NCBI GenBank assembly: GCA_945494195.1
Contig: CALYVJ010000047.1
Span: 1-9,073, forward strand
Origin: an uncultured Selenomonas sp.
GTDB taxonomy: Bacteria; Bacillota; Negativicutes; Selenomonadales; Selenomonadaceae
Direction of reading: 5' to 3'
DNA length: 9,073 nt
The translations under genes were made by a program, and so were the position numbers. The stretch's first letter is position 1. The number at the start of each line of letters is the position of its first letter. Below, piece by piece: positions 5,788 through 9,073 of this stretch. The notes beneath the pieces were generated by a model. The model was not told where the DNA came from and made no database searches. It saw only the letters and a program-made list of their open reading frames with translations.

Positions 5788-6543
5788 ATGATTGAAGTAG
5801 AGCATTTATCTGTCGGGTATGATGCCGATGGAAGAGAACAGAGTGCCCTTCATGATGTAAGCTTGACCGTTCCGCAAGGGACGGTCTGCGCCGTTATAGG
5901 GACTTCTGGCTGCGGCAAGTCCACACTCATGAAGGTAGTGGCAGGCTTGATCCGGAAGTTTCAGGGCACCGTGCGGATAGACGGCTGTCCCGTAAATCCG
6001 CAGGAAATGAAAATCGGATTTATGCCGCAGAATTATGGGCTTTTGCCGTGGAAAACAGTGGGCGAAAATATTTATCTTGGCTGCTGTATCAAGGGGGAGG
6101 AGTCCGCGGACTTGGAAGTCCGCGGACAGGCCCTTTGCCAGCGGCTGGGCATTGCTGGTCTTGAAAAGAGGTTTCCCCATGAGCTGAGCGGAGGTCAGCA
6201 GCAGCGGGTGGGATTGGCCCGGGCCTTTTTGCTGCGTCCGGACATCCTGCTGATGGATGAGCCCTTTTCGGCGCTCGATGCCATTACCCGGGAAGAGATG
6301 CAGGAGGTGTTTTTGGACCTTTGGCAGGAAAATCACATCACGACAATGCTGGTGACCCATTATGTGGAAGAAGCCCTGTACTTAGGGCAGCAGATTGCCC
6401 TGATGTCCGCTCATCCTGGCTCGGTGCAGGAGGTAATGGATAATCCGTTGGCCGGCAGTGCCGAAGAGCGGCATAAACCGGAGTTCTTTGCTATGGGGCA
6501 AAGACTGCGGGAAAAAATCCGAGAAATGGGGGCCCGGTCATGA
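5788..6543 (+). CDS. ABC transporter ATP-binding protein, SsuB/TauB-like
   Basis: Cytoplasmic ATPase that powers uptake with the adjoining lipoprotein and permease. All nucleotide motifs are intact in 251 residues: Walker A GTSGCGKST (38-46), Q-loop Q81 in MPQNYGLLPWKTV, signature LSGGQ (133-137), Walker B ILLMDEP (153-159), D-loop SALD (161-164) and switch histidine H191 in VTHYVEEA. The PWKTV after the Q-loop and the length fit the nitrate/sulfonate/taurine ATPase group. Ribosome binding is weak (AAGAG, 5774-5778). The stop overlaps the permease start (ATGA, 6540-6543), so the two are coupled. One oddity is a pair of 10-base palindromes at 6102-6127, which encode part of the variable helical subdomain between the Q-loop and the signature. 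Confidence 0.95.
   Translation: MIEVEHLSVGYDADGREQSALHDVSLTVPQGTVCAVIGTSGCGKSTLMKVVAGLIRKFQGTVRIDGCPVNPQEMKIGFMPQNYGLLPWKTVGENIYLGCCIKGEESADLEVRGQALCQRLGIAGLEKRFPHELSGGQQQRVGLARAFLLRPDILLMDEPFSALDAITREEMQEVFLDLWQENHITTMLVTHYVEEALYLGQQIALMSAHPGSVQEVMDNPLAGSAEERHKPEFFAMGQRLREKIREMGARS
6102..6127 (+). repeat. Duplicated 10-base palindrome forming a strong hairpin inside the ATPase gene
   Basis: GTCCGCGGAC, itself a perfect palindrome, occurs at 6102-6111 and again at 6118-6127 with TTGGAA between. The two copies form a 10-pair stem with a 6-base loop, and each can also pair with itself. It encodes about residues 106-113 (SADLEVRG) in frame, in a part of the protein that tolerates change. No T-run follows. 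It may be chance, a recent small inverted duplication, or an element that slows ribosomes or polymerase. Confidence 0.7.
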
Positions 6544-7286
6544 GGAAAAGCAAGTTGGTGTTGCGCTCCTATGTGTTGGGCGCTGTCTTTTTGCTGCTGC
6601 TCTGGTGGGCGGTGGCTTTGCTGGTAGAATTGCCAATTATCCCCACACCGGATAAGGTGCTTACAAAACTTGGACATGTATTTTTCGAAGCCATTGCTAT
6701 CCACAGTGCGTACAGCCTGTGGCGTATTGCTGCGGGACTTTTCTTGGCGGTGCTTATCGGCTATCCGCTGGGACTGGTCATGGGGTATTTCAAGCAAGCG
6801 GACCGTTTCCTGGCGCCGTTGGTGTATCTGACCTATCCGATTCCGAAGATTGCCCTGCTGCCAATCCTGATGCTGCTTACTGGTGTGGGGGAATGGTCAA
6901 AAATCCTGATGATATTTTTGATTATCGTCTTCCAAGTGGCCATTGCCCTGCGTGATGGTATCCGGGCCATTCCTGAAGAGACCTATTACCCGTTATATTC
7001 CTTGGGGGCGTCCTTTTGGCAGCTTTTCCGCCATGTGATATTTCTGGCCTCTTTGCCCAAATTCTTGACGGCTATCCGCGTAGCCATGGCTACGGCTGTT
7101 TCGGTGCTGTTCTTTACCGAAACTTTCGGCACTCAGTATGGCATGGGATACTATATCATGGATGCGTGGCTGCGGGTAAATTATTTGGAGATGTATGCAG
7201 GTATTGTTGTCCTTAGTTTGCTGGGGCTTTTGCTCTTTGGTATTCTGGACTTATTGGAATATCTGACCTGTCGTTGGCAAAAGTGA
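6540..7286 (+). CDS. ABC transporter permease, SsuC/TauC-like
   Basis: Membrane channel subunit of the same importer, 248 residues, close to the usual length. About six hydrophobic segments are visible: near 10-29, 60-83, 91-113, 120-138, 180-197 and 218-240. The cytoplasmic EAA loop that docks the ATPase lies at about 146-180 (EETYYPLYSLGASFWQLFRH, then the ASLPKFLTAIR stretch) and has the conserved glycine in SLGAS. The short N-terminal helix with LPIIPTPDKV after it is characteristic of the nitrate/sulfonate/taurine permease group. The start overlaps the ATPase stop by four bases. The metallopeptidase start follows after 10 bases. The assignment is firm; the transported compound is not known. 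Confidence 0.95.
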   Translation: MRKSKLVLRSYVLGAVFLLLLWWAVALLVELPIIPTPDKVLTKLGHVFFEAIAIHSAYSLWRIAAGLFLAVLIGYPLGLVMGYFKQADRFLAPLVYLTYPIPKIALLPILMLLTGVGEWSKILMIFLIIVFQVAIALRDGIRAIPEETYYPLYSLGASFWQLFRHVIFLASLPKFLTAIRVAMATAVSVLFFTETFGTQYGMGYYIMDAWLRVNYLEMYAGIVVLSLLGLLLFGILDLLEYLTCRWQK

Positions 7287-7290
7287 GGTG
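7285..7290 (+). promoter_or_regulatory. Shine-Dalgarno site that decides the peptidase start
   Basis: GAGGTG matches the extended anti-Shine-Dalgarno and lies 6 bases before the ATG at 7297. A GTG at 7288 is in the same frame but would overlap this site, so the ATG is preferred. The site overlaps the permease stop codon (TGA, 7284-7286), which suggests coupled translation. Confidence 0.7.
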
Positions 7291-7296
7291 GTGACG

Positions 7297-8934
7297 ATGA
7301 AAAAACTTGGATGTCTTGTCCTGTTGTTGCTGGCAGTGGCTGGTGTGGCGGGGCTTATGGGGCATAGTGATTGGCTGCCCTTTGGCCGGGAGGCAGGGGA
7401 TGGCTACATCAAGATCCTGACGGAGGGCCAGCCTAGCGAAACGATGATGCGGGATGTCCGCCAGGCTTGCGAAGCCTTTAATCGGACAATTGAACAGACT
7501 ATGGGCGTCCGTCTTCAGCGCAATGTCAAAGTCTTTGTGGGCGGTACCGAAGGGGACTATCAGCAGATTCTTCAGCGGGAATTTGGTTTAGAACCGGAGG
7601 AAGCCAGGGCCATTGCCGATATTTCCGGCGGCTGGACTGGTGGGAAAAAAGCTATCACAGCTATCAACGGCAAGGCTGGTGTTATGAACAGTAGCAGTGA
7701 CCGCATCAGCACCACGGGCCACGAGCTCTTCCATCAGGTGCAGTATGAGCTCAGCGATGGCAACGATACCGATGAACAGGCGCTGTTTTGGTTGGAGGAA
7801 GGTTCGGCGGATTACGTGGGGGCTGATTTGGCCGCAAGGCTGGGAGGCAAATCCATGCAAAAGTGGATTTTGGATGTCAAGGCTGAGCTCATGGGGGCTT
7901 CCCACACCATTTCGCCGGAAAATCTGCAGCACAATACCTTGGAGCAGCGAAAGGCCCTGATGGGAAAAGACCTGCATTCCTATCAAATGTCAGACCTCAT
8001 GACCTGGTACTTGCTGGTGACCAGAGCCAAAGGGCACGAAGGCGAAAAGCTGGCCCAGTATTTCCGGCAGTTAAAGGAAACCAAGCAGGGCGAGGTGGCT
8101 TTCCAGAATACTTTTGGCCTCAGCCTTGAGGATTTTTTGCGGCAGTTTGACCGCTGGTGGAAGGAAGAGCAGACGAAGCCTGCTGTTCTTCATTTCGAGG
8201 CCCGTGAGGGGGTGAGCCAGGCCTTGGTTCGTTCGCTGGAAGCAGAGACCAGCGCTGTGCAGACCATGTTCCAGAATCGGTTGGGGCAGCAACTTCACGG
8301 CGAATATCAGATTGTCCTGGCCAATAATCAGGAGGACTTGGCCGAAGCCGTAAAGACCTATTGTGGCATTCCGGAGGAACAGGCAAAGGAACTGGCTGCC
8401 TCGAGCCTCTGGATTGAAAATGGCAGCACGATCCTTCTGAATGCTTCACAGATTGAATCCGACCGTCAGCAGAGTTTCACGGTGGGGGTCATGCTGATGC
8501 GAGTGATGCAGGGACAGCGGATGGGCCAGCCGGAGCGCGGCATTGAGTGGCTTATGCGTGGGTCTGGGTACCTTATGGGAGTGGCCCGCTTGGGCGAAAA
8601 GGGACTGGGAACCTTGCCGCAGTATCAACGGGCGTGGCTGGATTCCCTGCGCAAGGCCGGACGCATTCCACAATTGGCCCAGATGACTTCGGTGGACGGT
8701 TTCCGTCAAGTTTCCCAGAGCTATTCAGACGATACGGCCTCGGTAATGGCTGAATACGCCACGGCCGAGCTGGTGAACCGACGCGGCTGGCCGTCGCTGG
8801 TGCGCTGGGCAGAAGCCACCCGCGCAACGGGAGATGCGCAAAAGGCCTTCCGCCAGGTGTACGGGCAGAGCAGTGCGGATTTTGAAGCGGAACTTCAAAG
8901 CCGTGTCCAACGGCAGATTGTCAATGCCCGCTAG
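7297..8934 (+). CDS. Secreted or membrane-anchored gluzincin metallopeptidase with a degenerate second peptidase copy
   Basis: The 545-residue product begins with MKK and a hydrophobic stretch (4-20) that acts as signal peptide or anchor; no lipobox is seen. Copy 1 (about 60-292) has HELFH at 142-146, with H142, E143 and H146 for zinc and catalysis. E168 in WLEEGSADY, 22 residues on, is the likely third zinc ligand, as in peptidase MA-type gluzincins. Copy 2 (about 316-540) repeats the order of landmarks: GIPEEQAKELA (357) against GLEPEEARAIA (97), SDR (388 against 134), EWLMRGS (417) against FWLEEGS (164), and AFRQVYG (517) against AFQNTFG (268). In copy 2 the HELFH position reads VGVML (about 396-400) and the glutamate is R421, so the zinc site is gone. 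The substrate is unknown. The gene follows the importer by 10 bases and probably shares its mRNA. The ATG was preferred to the upstream GTG because of GAGGTG at 7285-7290. Confidence 0.85.
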   Translation: MKKLGCLVLLLLAVAGVAGLMGHSDWLPFGREAGDGYIKILTEGQPSETMMRDVRQACEAFNRTIEQTMGVRLQRNVKVFVGGTEGDYQQILQREFGLEPEEARAIADISGGWTGGKKAITAINGKAGVMNSSSDRISTTGHELFHQVQYELSDGNDTDEQALFWLEEGSADYVGADLAARLGGKSMQKWILDVKAELMGASHTISPENLQHNTLEQRKALMGKDLHSYQMSDLMTWYLLVTRAKGHEGEKLAQYFRQLKETKQGEVAFQNTFGLSLEDFLRQFDRWWKEEQTKPAVLHFEAREGVSQALVRSLEAETSAVQTMFQNRLGQQLHGEYQIVLANNQEDLAEAVKTYCGIPEEQAKELAASSLWIENGSTILLNASQIESDRQQSFTVGVMLMRVMQGQRMGQPERGIEWLMRGSGYLMGVARLGEKGLGTLPQYQRAWLDSLRKAGRIPQLAQMTSVDGFRQVSQSYSDDTASVMAEYATAELVNRRGWPSLVRWAEATRATGDAQKAFRQVYGQSSADFEAELQSRVQRQIVNAR

Positions 8935-8963
8935 GAGACTATTATGTATACAAAAAATAGACC

Positions 8964-8992
8964 TTTACAAACCTTTTGGGCTGTGCTAAGAT
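8964..8992 (+). promoter_or_regulatory. Candidate strong sigma-A promoter at the right edge
   Basis: The -35 TTTACA (8964-8969, 5 of 6) and -10 TAAGAT (8987-8992, 5 of 6) are separated by the ideal 17 bases, with TG at 8984-8985 giving an extended -10. The predicted start is near 8999. It shows that a new transcription unit begins after the peptidase gene. Confidence 0.6.
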
Positions 8993-9010
8993 ATCACCTG
9001 TAAGTAAATA

Positions 9011-9035
9011 GCTTATGGCAATGGAGCCATACAGC
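9011..9035 (+). other. Hairpin at the start of the last transcript (leader or ncRNA candidate)
   Basis: The arm GCTTATGGC (9011-9019) pairs with GCCATA (9026-9031) plus AGC (9033-9035), with a single bulged C at 9032 and an AATGGA loop. This makes nine pairs starting about 12 bases after the predicted transcript start. A second, weaker stem may follow (GCG and GAC at 9046-9051 with GTC and CGC at 9058-9067). I could not match it to a known riboswitch class: it superficially recalls the fluoride motif in ATGGAG but lacks the rest of that consensus. The first ATG (9015) is inside the stem and has no ribosome site. Confidence 0.4.
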
Positions 9036-9073
9036 AGCAGACATGCGGACATTATCGTCGGGCCGCTTATCCC
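9015..9073 (+). other. Possible start of a reading frame cut by the window end
   Basis: From ATG 9015 (or ATG 9021) a frame runs open to the edge, beginning MAMEPYSSRHADIIVGPLI. An in-frame TAG at 9009-9011 closes it upstream. There is no Shine-Dalgarno site before either ATG, and the predicted leader would be only about 15 bases. The other two plus-strand frames are also open over this short stretch, so coding is not established. I do not recognise the peptide. It competes with the structured-RNA reading of the same bases. Confidence 0.3.

Noticed and set aside
9011..9035. Fluoride riboswitch, suggested by ATGGAG in the loop
   Set aside because: The 5' stem is too short and the closing part of the consensus is not seen in the 40 bases that follow.

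Overview
The window looks like a chromosomal stretch of a Bacillota bacterium, most likely a Negativicute of the Selenomonas type. This rests on the overall protein character, strong purine-rich Shine-Dalgarno sites, TTG use as a start codon, moderately high GC with G/C-rich third codon positions, and lysine/alanine-rich linkers. Taxonomy is an inference; no rRNA or other marker is present. There is no insertion sequence, CRISPR array, tRNA or rRNA, and no canonical hairpin-plus-T-run terminator was recognised anywhere.

Left part (1-2589): two tRNA anticodon-wobble modification genes point away from each other across a 170-base control region. tmcAL (minus strand) makes N4-acetylcytidine at C34 of elongator tRNA-Met. 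mnmA (plus strand) makes 2-thiouridine at U34 of the Lys, Glu and Gln tRNAs. Back-to-back candidate promoters and a stem-loop at the predicted 5' end of the mnmA mRNA lie between them. MnmA carries the CxxC-plus-distal-Cys arrangement rather than the DxxC form of E. coli and B. subtilis.

Middle part (2673-4778): three tightly packed plus-strand genes. The first is a NYN (PIN-like) putative nuclease joined by a histone-H1-like basic linker to a ribbon-helix-helix-like C-terminus. The second is a DUF3783 protein. The third, overlapping it by four bases, is a single-pass membrane protein with a long coiled coil. None has an established role; together they could be an RNA-processing or regulatory unit tied to the membrane.

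Right part (4813-8934): a complete SsuABC/TauABC-type import system of unknown substrate (lipoprotein starting at TTG, ATPase, permease), followed after 10 bases by a secreted or membrane-anchored gluzincin metallopeptidase. The peptidase is an internal tandem duplication in which the second copy has lost its zinc site. Spacings from 2673 to 8934 are all short (overlaps of 4 to gaps of 34 bases), so the seven genes could form one operon, perhaps fed also by read-through from mnmA 83 bases upstream.

Right edge (8935-9073): a good extended -10 promoter is followed almost at once by a strong hairpin that contains the first ATG and lacks a Shine-Dalgarno site. It begins either a structured leader or ncRNA, or a gene cut off by the window end.
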